From NCBI GenBank assembly GCA_003153855.1, contig PMBM01000163.1, forward strand, positions 1 to 28,765: a stretch of DNA of 28,765 nucleotides. The letters run 5' to 3'. Origin of the DNA: Propionibacteriaceae bacterium. Its GTDB lineage: Bacteria > Actinomycetota > Actinomycetes > Propionibacteriales > Propionibacteriaceae. A program made the position numbers and the translations under genes. Of the stretch, positions 1-6,738 are shown one piece after another. Positions within the stretch are counted from its first letter, which is position 1. Each line of letters starts with the position of its first letter. A model generated the notes under the pieces. The model was not told the DNA's origin, did no database searches, and saw only the letters and a program-made list of their open reading frames with translations.

Positions 1-40
1 AGCCCTCGCCGACTGCGGATGTGAGCAGGCACATTGCCGT

Positions 41-1453
41 TCAGCCCTCGCGGATCGCGGACGTCAGCCGGGACACCGCCACGGGGATCAGGTCAGCGTC
101 GATCCGACCGAAGCCCAGCACCAGGCCCGGTCGGGCATCGCCTCCGACGTAGCGGGTGGAGAGCGGCTCGACGCCCACGCCACGTCCGGCTGCCGCCGCG
201 CACACGGCCAGGTCGTCGACGGAGGAGTCGCGGAAGCGGGTGGCCAGGCGCAGGCCCGCGACGGACGGTACGACCTCGAGCTCGTCGACATCGGCCAGCG
301 CGGTGAGAAGCGTCGCTCGGCGTTCCGCGTACGTCCGGGTCGTACGGCGCAGCTGCGCGGCCAGGTCCCCGTCGGCGATGAAGCGTGCGAGCGCTCCCTG
401 CGTCGCGAGGTCGCCCTGCCAGTCCGTGAGCTGCTTCGCTCGGCGCAGTGCCGGCTGGAGTGAGGCGGGCGCGACGAGGTAGCCGACCCTCAGGACGGGC
501 GAGAGGATCTTCGAGAACGAGCCGGTGTACACGACGTACCCGTCCCAGTCGAGGCTCTGCAATGGCTCGAGGGGTCGGTCCTGGTAGCGGAACTCGCTGT
601 CGTAGTCGTCCTCCACGACGACCGCGCCGTGCGAGGCCGCCCATTCGAGGAGCGCGATCCGGCGGGGGAGCGACATCACGACACCGGTCGGGAACTGGTG
701 CGACGGCGTCACGTACACGACACGTGCGTCGTCGGGCAGCGCGTCGACCACGAGCCCGTCGTCGTCGACGGGTACGCCCGTGACGCGGGCCCCGTGGGAG
801 ACCCAGAGCCGCACGAGGCTGGTGTAGCCAGGGCTCTCCACGGCGACCCTGTCGCCTGGCGAGACGAGTACGCGCGCGACAAGGTCGAACGCTTGCTGGG
901 ACCCGTTGGTGAGGATGATGTCGTCGCCCTGCGCGACGACGGATCGCGAGCGTCCGAGATAGGCCGCGATCGCGTCCTGGAGAGCGGGGTGGCTGGTGCC
1001 CGCGTACGGGCTCGTGGCCATGAGCGACGGGCGCAGCGTCTCCGACACCAGCCGGCGCCACGTCGCGAGGGGGAACAGGCTGGGGTCCGGCTCGCCGCCG
1101 GCGAGGTCGACATCGATGTCGACGGGGTCGGGCACGTACGGCGGCAGCTCCGACCAGACGCTGCGTGGCGCGACCCGCTCCCCACTGGGTGCACACCGGG
1201 CTCGGCTGGGCGTGACGTGAGCCGGGATGTACGTGCCGGAGCCGTGGCGCGTCTCCAGGATCCCTTCGGCGGCCAGCCGCTCGTACGCGCTCGCGACCGT
1301 GCCGCGGGACAGGTTGAGGCTCTGTGCCAGCTCGCGCGTGGACGGGAGCCGTTCCCCCGACATCAGGCGGCCGTCACGGACCGCCGCGAGCAGCTGCCGG
1401 TACAGGGAGGCGGCGATGTCGCCGGACGTGGATACGGCGAGGTGAAGGTCCAT
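41..1453 (-). CDS. MocR-type regulator (GntR HTH + aminotransferase-like domain)
   Basis: 470-aa transcription regulator of the MocR/PdxR type. Residues about 10-80 form a winged helix of the GntR family (LPSTRELAQSLNLSRGTVASAY). The rest is a fold-type I aminotransferase-like domain with the PLP-lysine motif SFSK near VVYTGSFSKILSP, so it probably senses a PLP-linked amine or amino acid. The ATG at 1453 was chosen because it begins directly before the GntR domain; the open frame continues upstream, but that part is Arg-rich and unlike protein. A -10-like TACGCT (1465-1460) lies 6 nt before this ATG, which suggests a leaderless mRNA. It is divergent from an amino-acid permease, the usual arrangement for a MocR regulator and its target. 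The effector cannot be read from the sequence. Confidence 0.93.
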   Translation of the reverse strand: MDLHLAVSTSGDIAASLYRQLLAAVRDGRLMSGERLPSTRELAQSLNLSRGTVASAYERLAAEGILETRHGSGTYIPAHVTPSRARCAPSGERVAPRSVWSELPPYVPDPVDIDVDLAGGEPDPSLFPLATWRRLVSETLRPSLMATSPYAGTSHPALQDAIAAYLGRSRSVVAQGDDIILTNGSQQAFDLVARVLVSPGDRVAVESPGYTSLVRLWVSHGARVTGVPVDDDGLVVDALPDDARVVYVTPSHQFPTGVVMSLPRRIALLEWAASHGAVVVEDDYDSEFRYQDRPLEPLQSLDWDGYVVYTGSFSKILSPVLRVGYLVAPASLQPALRRAKQLTDWQGDLATQGALARFIADGDLAAQLRRTTRTYAERRATLLTALADVDELEVVPSVAGLRLATRFRDSSVDDLAVCAAAAGRGVGVEPLSTRYVGGDARPGLVLGFGRIDADLIPVAVSRLTSAIREG

Positions 1454-1459
1454 GGACGG

Positions 1460-1527
1460 AGCGTACGGACTCCTGCGGAAGTGGACCAGATGGATGACTG
1501 CCAAGTGGCCCTGGGGAGGAGGCCACT
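1460..1527. promoter_or_regulatory. Divergent MocR/permease control region with AAGTGG boxes
   Basis: The 93-bp gap between the two starts holds AAGTGGACCA at 1479-1488, AAGTGGCC at 1503-1510 (24 bp further) and the inverted copy GGCCACT at 1521-1527. AGTGGCC/GGCCACT is a perfect 7-bp inverted repeat with a 10-bp spacer. Box 1 overlaps the -35 position of the regulator's predicted promoter (-10 TACGCT at 1465-1460, minus strand). MocR/PdxR proteins are known to bind repeated short boxes between themselves and a divergent target. The assignment as operator is inference. Confidence 0.55.
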
Positions 1528-1546
1528 CTGTCAGCACACTGCACGT

Positions 1547-2830
1547 ATGACGACGGTGGAACAGGACGTGGCCGGGTTGGCGGCCCCTGAGGATCGGCAG
1601 GGGCTGTCGATGCTGCAGGGCGCCGCGCTGACGGTGGGCGGGGTGCTGGGGACGGGCGTCATCACGCTCCCCGCCCTGGCCGCGCGGGCCGCGGGGCCAG
1701 CCAGCCTGGTGGCGTGGCTGGCGCTCGTGCTCATCTCCGTACCGCTGGCGGCGACGTTCGGTGCGCTCGGGGCGCGGTTCCCGGACGCGGGTGGGGTGGC
1801 TACGTACGTACGGCAGGCATTCGGGTCGAAGGCCGGGGCGATGGTCGGCTGGTGCTTCTACTCGGCGGTCCCGATCGGGGCGCCGGCGGCGTCCATGATG
1901 GCGGGCCACTACGTGGCGGTTGCGTTCGGCGGCGGTCGCGTGACGGTCCTCGGAGTCTCCCTGGCGCTCATCCTCGGTGTGGGCGCCATGAACGCGCGCG
2001 GTGTGCGGCTGTCGGGCAAGGTGCAGCTGGCGTTCTCCGCCGTGCTGGCGCTCCTGATCCTCGTGACAGTCGCCGTCGCGGCGCCGCACGCGCGGCCGTC
2101 GGCGATCGGTCCGTTCGCGCCGCACGGTGTCGCTGGCGTGGTCGCCGCGGCCGGTTTGCTGGTGTGGGCGTTCGCCGGCTGGGAGGCCGTGGCGCCCGTG
2201 GCCGCCGAGTACAGGTCGCCGCGCCGCGATGTACCGCTGGCTACGGGAATCGCCGTTGCTGTGGTGGGTGTGCTGTACCTCGGGCTGGCCGCCACGACCG
2301 TCCTGGTGCTCGGCCCGGCAGCCGCGACCTCGACCGCCCCGCTCTCCGACCTGATGGCGCTGGCGATCGGTGACGGTGCCCGGGTCGCCACCGCGGGGGT
2401 GGCTGTACTGCTGTCGATCGGCGCCATGAACGCCTACTTCGCGGGCTCGGCGAAGCTCGGGTCGGCGCTCGGCAGGGACGGGGCGCTGCCCGCGTGGTTC
2501 GCCGCGGGGAGCGGGGTCGGGCAGGTGCCGCGCCGCAGCCTCGCGGTCGTCACGGGCCTTTCCTGCGTCACGCTCGGGATCACGGCCGTCCTCGGCCTGG
2601 AGCTGGACTTCTGGCTCCTCTTGGCGACGAGCGCGTTCGGTGTCGTGTACGTGCTCGGCACGGCAGCCGCCGTACGGCTGTTGCCTCCGGGCTGGGCACG
2701 GCGAGGTGCCGTGGTCGCGGTCGTCGCCAGCGTGGCTCTGGCCATCAGCATCGGCCTCCCGATGGCGTGGGCGCTGGGCGTGAGTGTGGTCGCCCTCGCG
2801 TACGTGACGCTCCGCGCGCGCCGCTCCTGA
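1547..2830 (+). CDS. APC-superfamily amino-acid permease (YjeH-like)
   Basis: 427-aa integral membrane transporter with about 10-12 hydrophobic helices. The first helix carries the APC-family glycine motif (GGVLGTGVITLPALAA), and the conserved segment VWAFAGWEAVAPVAAEYRSP follows at about residues 205-225. Length and motifs resemble the YjeH branch (methionine/branched-chain amino-acid efflux, about 420 aa), so export rather than uptake is possible; the substrate is not certain. The ATG at 1547 is the first residue that fits the family. There is no ribosome binding site at normal distance: GGAGGAGG lies about 25 nt upstream inside the operator, and a weak CACACT box (1535-1540) 6 nt before ATG may give a leaderless mRNA. 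It is probably controlled by the divergent MocR protein. Confidence 0.88.
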   Translation: MTTVEQDVAGLAAPEDRQGLSMLQGAALTVGGVLGTGVITLPALAARAAGPASLVAWLALVLISVPLAATFGALGARFPDAGGVATYVRQAFGSKAGAMVGWCFYSAVPIGAPAASMMAGHYVAVAFGGGRVTVLGVSLALILGVGAMNARGVRLSGKVQLAFSAVLALLILVTVAVAAPHARPSAIGPFAPHGVAGVVAAAGLLVWAFAGWEAVAPVAAEYRSPRRDVPLATGIAVAVVGVLYLGLAATTVLVLGPAAATSTAPLSDLMALAIGDGARVATAGVAVLLSIGAMNAYFAGSAKLGSALGRDGALPAWFAAGSGVGQVPRRSLAVVTGLSCVTLGITAVLGLELDFWLLLATSAFGVVYVLGTAAAVRLLPPGWARRGAVVAVVASVALAISIGLPMAWALGVSVVALAYVTLRARRS

Positions 2831-2836
2831 GGAGCG
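2822..2836 (+). terminator. Hairpin enclosing the permease stop codon
   Basis: CGCTCC-TGA-GGAGCG is a perfect 6-bp stem whose 3-nt loop is the permease stop codon. There is no T tract, so this may be a weak terminator, an mRNA 3' end stabiliser, or chance. Confidence 0.3.
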
Positions 2837-2966
2837 TCAGGGCACCCGAGCACCGACCCACCAGAGACGCCATCGGCAGCCTCCGGCATCGCCCTCCGGC
2901 GAGGTCGCGCGAGCGTACGCTGAGGCGCATCGACGTCGGTTCACTCGTCCAACGGAGGGCGGCATC

Positions 2967-3779
2967 ATGGAGCTGTCGATCACGTTCAGCGACGAGGAGC
3001 TGGCTTCGCTCGCAGGCATACTCTCCGAGTCCGTTCCGCGGATCGGCCCGTCCACGCTTGACGGGCTGAGCACCGCACGCCGCGCAGAACGCCTCAGTGC
3101 GGCGGAGGCGTCGTTGCGGTCCCGAGGCATCGTCGTGACCACCCCGACCGGCGCGACAGAGGTGGCGGTACCGGTCGCACGGCTCGTCGAGATCCTCAGC
3201 CGGCCCGTGATGACCGTGACCATCCATCGGGGTGTGCCGGGCGGCGGCTGGGACAGACACGCCATGGAGGTGGCCGTCGTACCGGAGGCGTCCGTGCTCC
3301 GCGTCGTCGAGGGCGGGCTGCATCGGCTGACGCCCTTCGCCACCTCCGAGGTGCTGCGGCGTGTCGCCGCGTTGACCTGCGCCACGTCGCAGGTTCCTGA
3401 GGGAGACGCACCGGTGCAGGTGGGGGTACGGGCGCTGGCGCGGGCGCTCAGAGCCACAGGCGAGGCCGTCGTGCGTCAGGAGCTGCGCGATGCGGCAGGC
3501 GAGACCCCACCCGCGACTCTCGACGCGCTGGCGGCGGCGATCTGCGCCCACCGCGCCGCCATCGGGTTCCAGAGCACGCCGCGCGGCGGGCGATCCTTCG
3601 GCCTGCAGCTGGCCTGGGTCGCCGGTCCGGGCGGAGCCTGGGAGCTACCCGTGGCCGCAACCCCGTTGGCGGGCGAGGCCGGGTCGGCTCCTCGTGGCGA
3701 CTCCCTGGTGACCCTCGACCCGGTCTGCGGCGACACGCTGCTCCGGGCGTTGGCGACAGTCGGAGATGCAGCGTCGTGA
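2967..3779 (+). CDS. EspG-like ESX/type VII secretion-associated protein
   Basis: 270-aa soluble protein without signal peptide or membrane helix. Length and pattern resemble the EspG family of type VII secretion chaperones. The N-terminus is helical (FSDEELASLAGILSE). A segment of the form 'aaEasLrsRGIV' (about 45-55) follows, then a beta-rich core (RPVMTVTIHRGVPGGGW, about 86-102; LRVVEGGLHRLTPF) and a late strand with WELPVAATPL. EspG proteins bind PE/PPE substrates in mycobacteria, but no PE/PPE gene is here, so the client could be one of the WXG100-like proteins downstream. GGAGGG lies about 8 nt before the ATG, and a possible -10 box TACGCT is at 2916-2921. It is first in the plus-strand set and overlaps the next gene by 4 nt. 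Family assignment rests on pattern only. Confidence 0.6.
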   Translation: MELSITFSDEELASLAGILSESVPRIGPSTLDGLSTARRAERLSAAEASLRSRGIVVTTPTGATEVAVPVARLVEILSRPVMTVTIHRGVPGGGWDRHAMEVAVVPEASVLRVVEGGLHRLTPFATSEVLRRVAALTCATSQVPEGDAPVQVGVRALARALRATGEAVVRQELRDAAGETPPATLDALAAAICAHRAAIGFQSTPRGGRSFGLQLAWVAGPGGAWELPVAATPLAGEAGSAPRGDSLVTLDPVCGDTLLRALATVGDAAS

Positions 3780-3964
3780 TCCCGCCCGTCGAGCCAGGTG
3801 ACGACTCGTCCGCGCTGTCCGAGCGGGACGGGCTCGCGTCGCACGACGAGGCGCAGCTGCTCCGTGACCTGGGTGCCCTGCTCGACGAGCTCCGGGCCGC
3901 TCCTGGCCCTCTCCCGCTCGACTACGACGACATCTGGCGGCGCATCGACCGCGACATCGGCTGA
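3776..3964 (+). CDS. Small acidic protein of unknown function in the secretion locus
   Basis: 62-aa acidic protein beginning with GTG at 3776, which overlaps the TGA of the EspG-like gene (GTGA), so translation is probably coupled. The N-terminal third is rich in Asp, Ser and Glu; a short helix (EAQLLRDLGALLDELRAA, about 26-43) and the end LDYDDIWRRIDRDIG follow. It has no signal peptide, cysteine pair or recognised domain. Its position between an EspG-like gene and WXG100 genes suggests an accessory or partner protein for secretion, but this is only context. The 4-nt overlap and Arg/Asp-rich helical end make it more likely real than chance. Confidence 0.6.
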   Translation: MIPPVEPGDDSSALSERDGLASHDEAQLLRDLGALLDELRAAPGPLPLDYDDIWRRIDRDIG

Positions 3965-3994
3965 GGAGCGTCACGCTGGGGGCCATGCGCCCGT

Positions 3995-4000
3995 TATAGA
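3995..4000 (+). promoter_or_regulatory. Candidate -10 box for the WXG100 genes
   Basis: TATAGA stands out in very GC-rich DNA in the 79-bp gap before the first WXG100 gene. A start near 4007 would give a leader of about 37 nt with GAAAGG before the ATG. No clear -35 is visible. It suggests that the abundant small substrates have a promoter of their own. Confidence 0.4.
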
Positions 4001-4043
4001 GGGTGACACCTCCGTACAGGCCACAAACGAAAGGGCACCCACG

Positions 4044-4307
4044 ATGCCGCTCATCGGTGGAGAACTCGACCAGCTGTCCGCGCTCAAGGCGACCTTCGAC
4101 CGCGAGGGCAACCTCGTGGCGGACGTCCTCACCACGATCCGCAACCAGCTCGGCAACACCTACTGGGAGGGACCGGCCGCCGGGCGCTTCCGCGAGGCCT
4201 GGCAGAGCGACTTCGAACCCATGCTGCAGCGGCTGCAGAACCAGCTCGCCGATGCCGGCAAGGAGGTCTCCAGCAGGCGCGAGGGGCTGATCAGGGCCGG
4301 CTCGTAG
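4044..4307 (+). CDS. WXG100-family protein (EsxA/EsxB-like)
   Basis: 87-aa protein with the size and pattern of ESAT-6-like WXG100 proteins: two amphipathic helices joined by a turn with W41-E-G43 in NTYWEGPAAGRF. Helix 1 is about 8-37 and helix 2 about 46-82 (FREAWQSDFEPMLQRLQNQL). Such proteins form helical-hairpin dimers and are exported by FtsK-type (EccC/EssC) ATPases; the ATPase is encoded on the other strand at 6739-11160. No clear C-terminal YxxxD/E export signal is present, so that signal may lie on the partner, as in mycobacterial pairs. A weak GAAAGG lies before the ATG. The next gene, 24 bp downstream, is the probable partner. Confidence 0.88.
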   Translation: MPLIGGELDQLSALKATFDREGNLVADVLTTIRNQLGNTYWEGPAAGRFREAWQSDFEPMLQRLQNQLADAGKEVSSRREGLIRAGS

Positions 4308-4331
4308 CCGTACGGGAACAGGAGCTCCGCC

Positions 4332-4592
4332 ATGGCTGACGCCGCAAGCCTCGAAGCGGCCGCGACCGCGCTGCTGACGCGCGCCGACGACCTGTACTAC
4401 GTGGGCGGCCAGCTCGTCGACCGCAGCCTGCGCATGACGTGGGACTGCGCGAAGGGCCAGCGCTATCGCGAGGCGATGCTCGCCCGTGAGGCGGAGTGCT
4501 ACCGGATCGCCGCGGAGCTCCGCGACCTCGGTGTCGCGCTCAAGGTTCGTGCCCAAGCCGCTCAGGCGCCTGTGCCCGTACCGGGGGCGTGA
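4332..4592 (+). CDS. Divergent WXG100-like partner protein
   Basis: 86-aa helical protein directly after the WXG100 gene, with AGGAG 7 nt before the ATG. It has the WXG100 length and two predicted helices (about 6-32 and 42-76), but the turn reads MTW37-D-C39 instead of W-x-G. A second cysteine sits in AECYRIAAE (about residue 56), so disulfide or metal chemistry is possible. The tail is short and Pro/Ala-rich (QAPVPVPGA). It most likely pairs with the upstream protein, as EsxA-EsxB type partners are encoded side by side. Its stop lies 1 nt before the next ATG (TGACATG), so translation is coupled to the large protein. The role is inferred from size and position. Confidence 0.7.
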   Translation: MADAASLEAAATALLTRADDLYYVGGQLVDRSLRMTWDCAKGQRYREAMLAREAECYRIAAELRDLGVALKVRAQAAQAPVPVPGA

Positions 4593-4593
4593 C

Positions 4594-6249
4594 ATGCCGA
4601 CGAAGATCCGCATCGACACGGACTCGATGCGTACAGCGGCCCAGTACCTCGAGGGCGCCCTCGACCAGCTGGGCGACATCCGGATGGCACTCGTACAGGT
4701 CGGCGCCGTCGTCGATGAGACGCCCGATCACGCGACGCGTCGCCAGCAGATCCTCGCCGAGATCGAGCAGGTCGGGGCGACGGTGACACAGGACCACGAC
4801 ATCCTGGTCCAGGAGATCCTCGCCCTGGAGGCGTCGGAAGGCCCGCCGCCCGCGACGGCCGCGGTCATCCCGACGACCACGAGTACGGGGATCATCATCC
4901 TCAACCTCGCGCCACCGCTCATGTTCGGCCACCATCCTCAGCAGACGCCCGAGCCGTGGGACCAGTCGTGGGTCAACCCGGACGGCTCGGTGCCTGCGGG
5001 ACAGACCACGGGAGGCTCCGGTTCGGCGGCAGGAAGCTCCGCGTCCGCGAGCTTCGGCGCCAAGTGGGACGACCGGGACGAGACCGGCGACGACAACCTC
5101 GGGGCGTCCGGTGGAGTCTCGGGCGGGGTGTCGGGCCATGCCCATGCCGAGGCAGGGGCCGGTGACGGGGCCTTCAACGCGTCGGCAGGTGTCGATGTCG
5201 GGGCCAGCGCCCACGCGGAGGGCGAGGTTCACATCGGTCAGCTCAGCGCCTCGGGTCAGACCGATGCCCAGGTCGGAGCCGGCGCGTCGGCGGGGGTCTC
5301 GGGCTCGGTCGGTACCGGCGGGGTGTCGGTGGCGGCGGGAGCGGAGGCCCACGTGGGCGGTTCCGCGAGCTCGAGCGGCACGGTGGGCGTCGGCGATGCG
5401 TCCGTCACTGGCGAGGGACATGCGCAGGCCGGTGCCGAAGCGCACGCGCAGGCGGCGGCCCATGCCGGGCCCGACGGCGTCGATGCCGGGTACTCGGTGG
5501 GCGCGGGAGCCGGAGCCTCAGCGGGAGTGTCAGGCACTGCCGGGACCGGGGACTCCTCGGTATCGGGCGGTGTCGGGGTCCGCGCGGGGGTGAGCGTCGG
5601 CGTCTCGGGCGACGCCCATCTGGGCACCGACGGCGTGGGCTTCAAGGTCGACATCGGCGCGTCGCTCGGGCTGGGCCTCGGGCTCGACCTCGATGTCGAC
5701 CTCAGCTGGAGCGACCTGAACCCGCTCAAGGCCGTCGAGAACGCCATCGACTCGGTGGGGGACGCGCTGAACACGGTCAAGGACGTCATGGAGACGGCCG
5801 CCACCGTCGCCAGCGGGGCGGTGCAGGCCGTGGAAGCCGTGGGGTCAGCGGCCGCCGATGCCGTTGCCGCGGTCGCGCAGTACACAGCGGCCCCGGTGGC
5901 CGGGGTCGTCGCTGACGCGGTCAACGCGCTCTTCGGCGTCCCCCAGCCCGGGGCGACGAACCTGGGGAGCATCGCGCATTCGGTCGCGGACAGCCTCGCG
6001 AACGCCGCAGCGCCGGGCCCAGCGGTCGGTGCCGGCCACCTGCGGAATGCGATGGGTCAGCCGAACGTGAGCACCGGGATGGATCCCGGACAGTTCCAGC
6101 CTGGGACGCCCGTCGGGACCGACCTCGGTACAGGCTCGGCTGGGGCCATGGCGGCGCCTGCGACACCCGACGGAGGGCTGGCGGGTCCCCCGGCCACCGG
6201 AGGCGACGCCCCGATGTACCACCCTGATCTCCCGACCCCCGACAAGTAG
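4594..6249 (+). CDS. Large Gly/Ala/Ser-rich protein with WXG-like N-terminal helices; candidate type VII substrate
   Basis: 551-aa protein of unknown function. Residues 5-80 form a helical hairpin like WXG100/LXG modules (MRTAAQYLEGALDQLGDIRM, then TRRQQILAEIEQVGATV). A hydrophobic linker (about 88-112) and a low-complexity stretch follow. Residues about 165-370 are Gly, Ala, Ser, Val and His rich with alternating small/hydrophobic pattern and a loose internal repeat: AGVSGSVGTGGVSV near 233 and AGVSGTAGTGDSSV near 310. Residues about 375-445 form a long Ala/Val-rich helix without charge-free membrane spans, and the last 80 are Gly/Pro-rich. It has no signal peptide, so export through the local FtsK ATPase fits. 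No enzyme or toxin domain was recognised. ATG at 4594 was chosen over the earlier open frame because it follows the previous stop by 1 nt. Confidence 0.8.
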   Translation: MPTKIRIDTDSMRTAAQYLEGALDQLGDIRMALVQVGAVVDETPDHATRRQQILAEIEQVGATVTQDHDILVQEILALEASEGPPPATAAVIPTTTSTGIIILNLAPPLMFGHHPQQTPEPWDQSWVNPDGSVPAGQTTGGSGSAAGSSASASFGAKWDDRDETGDDNLGASGGVSGGVSGHAHAEAGAGDGAFNASAGVDVGASAHAEGEVHIGQLSASGQTDAQVGAGASAGVSGSVGTGGVSVAAGAEAHVGGSASSSGTVGVGDASVTGEGHAQAGAEAHAQAAAHAGPDGVDAGYSVGAGAGASAGVSGTAGTGDSSVSGGVGVRAGVSVGVSGDAHLGTDGVGFKVDIGASLGLGLGLDLDVDLSWSDLNPLKAVENAIDSVGDALNTVKDVMETAATVASGAVQAVEAVGSAAADAVAAVAQYTAAPVAGVVADAVNALFGVPQPGATNLGSIAHSVADSLANAAAPGPAVGAGHLRNAMGQPNVSTGMDPGQFQPGTPVGTDLGTGSAGAMAAPATPDGGLAGPPATGGDAPMYHPDLPTPDK

Positions 6250-6264
6250 CCCGAAGGACGCGCC

Positions 6265-6738
6265 ATGGACCTCATCTACCCGAGCACCGACTTCCCGCCG
6301 CCCCCGGCGATCAGGCTCAGCGTCCCGGACGGCTGGGTGCGGGTGGACACGGCCGAGGCTCTGATGGCGGCCGCCGACCCAACCTCGCCCCCGGGATTCG
6401 CCTCGAACCTCATCGTCACCGTCGGCCGGATCGTGGGCGACGACGACCTCGACGCGGTCGTCCGGCGCCAGCAGCAGGCCGCTGGAGGCGGTGCCCAGGT
6501 GGAGCGGCAGGACCGCGAGCCGATCGGGGGCCACGACGCCGTGTGGTCGGCGACCTCGTACGCGTCGACTGCCGACCGGCCCGTTGCCTTCTTCCAGGCA
6601 CAGGCGACGTTGCTCGTACAGCGCCGCGAGCGCGTCGCCGACGTCGTGACCCTCATCGGGTCGTGCGCGGCGGCTGCGTCCGCGCACTACGCGCCGATCT
6701 TCCGCGACGCGTTCCTGAGCCTCGTCGTCGACGAGTGA
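6265..6738 (+). CDS. LpqN/DcrB-like protein of the secretion locus
   Basis: 157-aa protein with the pattern of the LpqN/LpqT (PsbP/Mog1-like alpha-beta) group: an early 'IRLSVPDGWVRVD' strand-turn, 'FASNLIVTVGRI', and a late 'QATLLVQRRERVADVVTLIGSC' pair followed by a helix. Unlike true LpqN it has no signal peptide or lipobox, so it is probably cytosolic, a form often met near actinobacterial type VII genes. It lies 15 bp after the Gly/Ala-rich gene with GAAGGA before the ATG and ends the plus-strand set. Its TGA (6736-6738) touches the stop of the ATPase gene on the other strand with no gap. Its exact role in secretion is unknown. Confidence 0.65.
   Translation: MDLIYPSTDFPPPPAIRLSVPDGWVRVDTAEALMAAADPTSPPGFASNLIVTVGRIVGDDDLDAVVRRQQQAAGGGAQVERQDREPIGGHDAVWSATSYASTADRPVAFFQAQATLLVQRRERVADVVTLIGSCAAAASAHYAPIFRDAFLSLVVDE

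Noticed and set aside
1454-2125. Upstream extension of the MocR frame on the minus strand
   Set aside because: The added 220 residues are Arg/His-rich and overlap the permease gene; they are a reading-frame shadow in GC-rich DNA.
2827-3973. 13-mer CTGAGGAGCGTCA found at two stop codons (2827 and 3961)
   Set aside because: Only two copies, short and in different structural context; chance is likely.
4486-4593. Earlier start for the Gly/Ala-rich protein
   Set aside because: It would overlap the WXG100-like gene in another frame; the ATG right after that gene's stop fits better.
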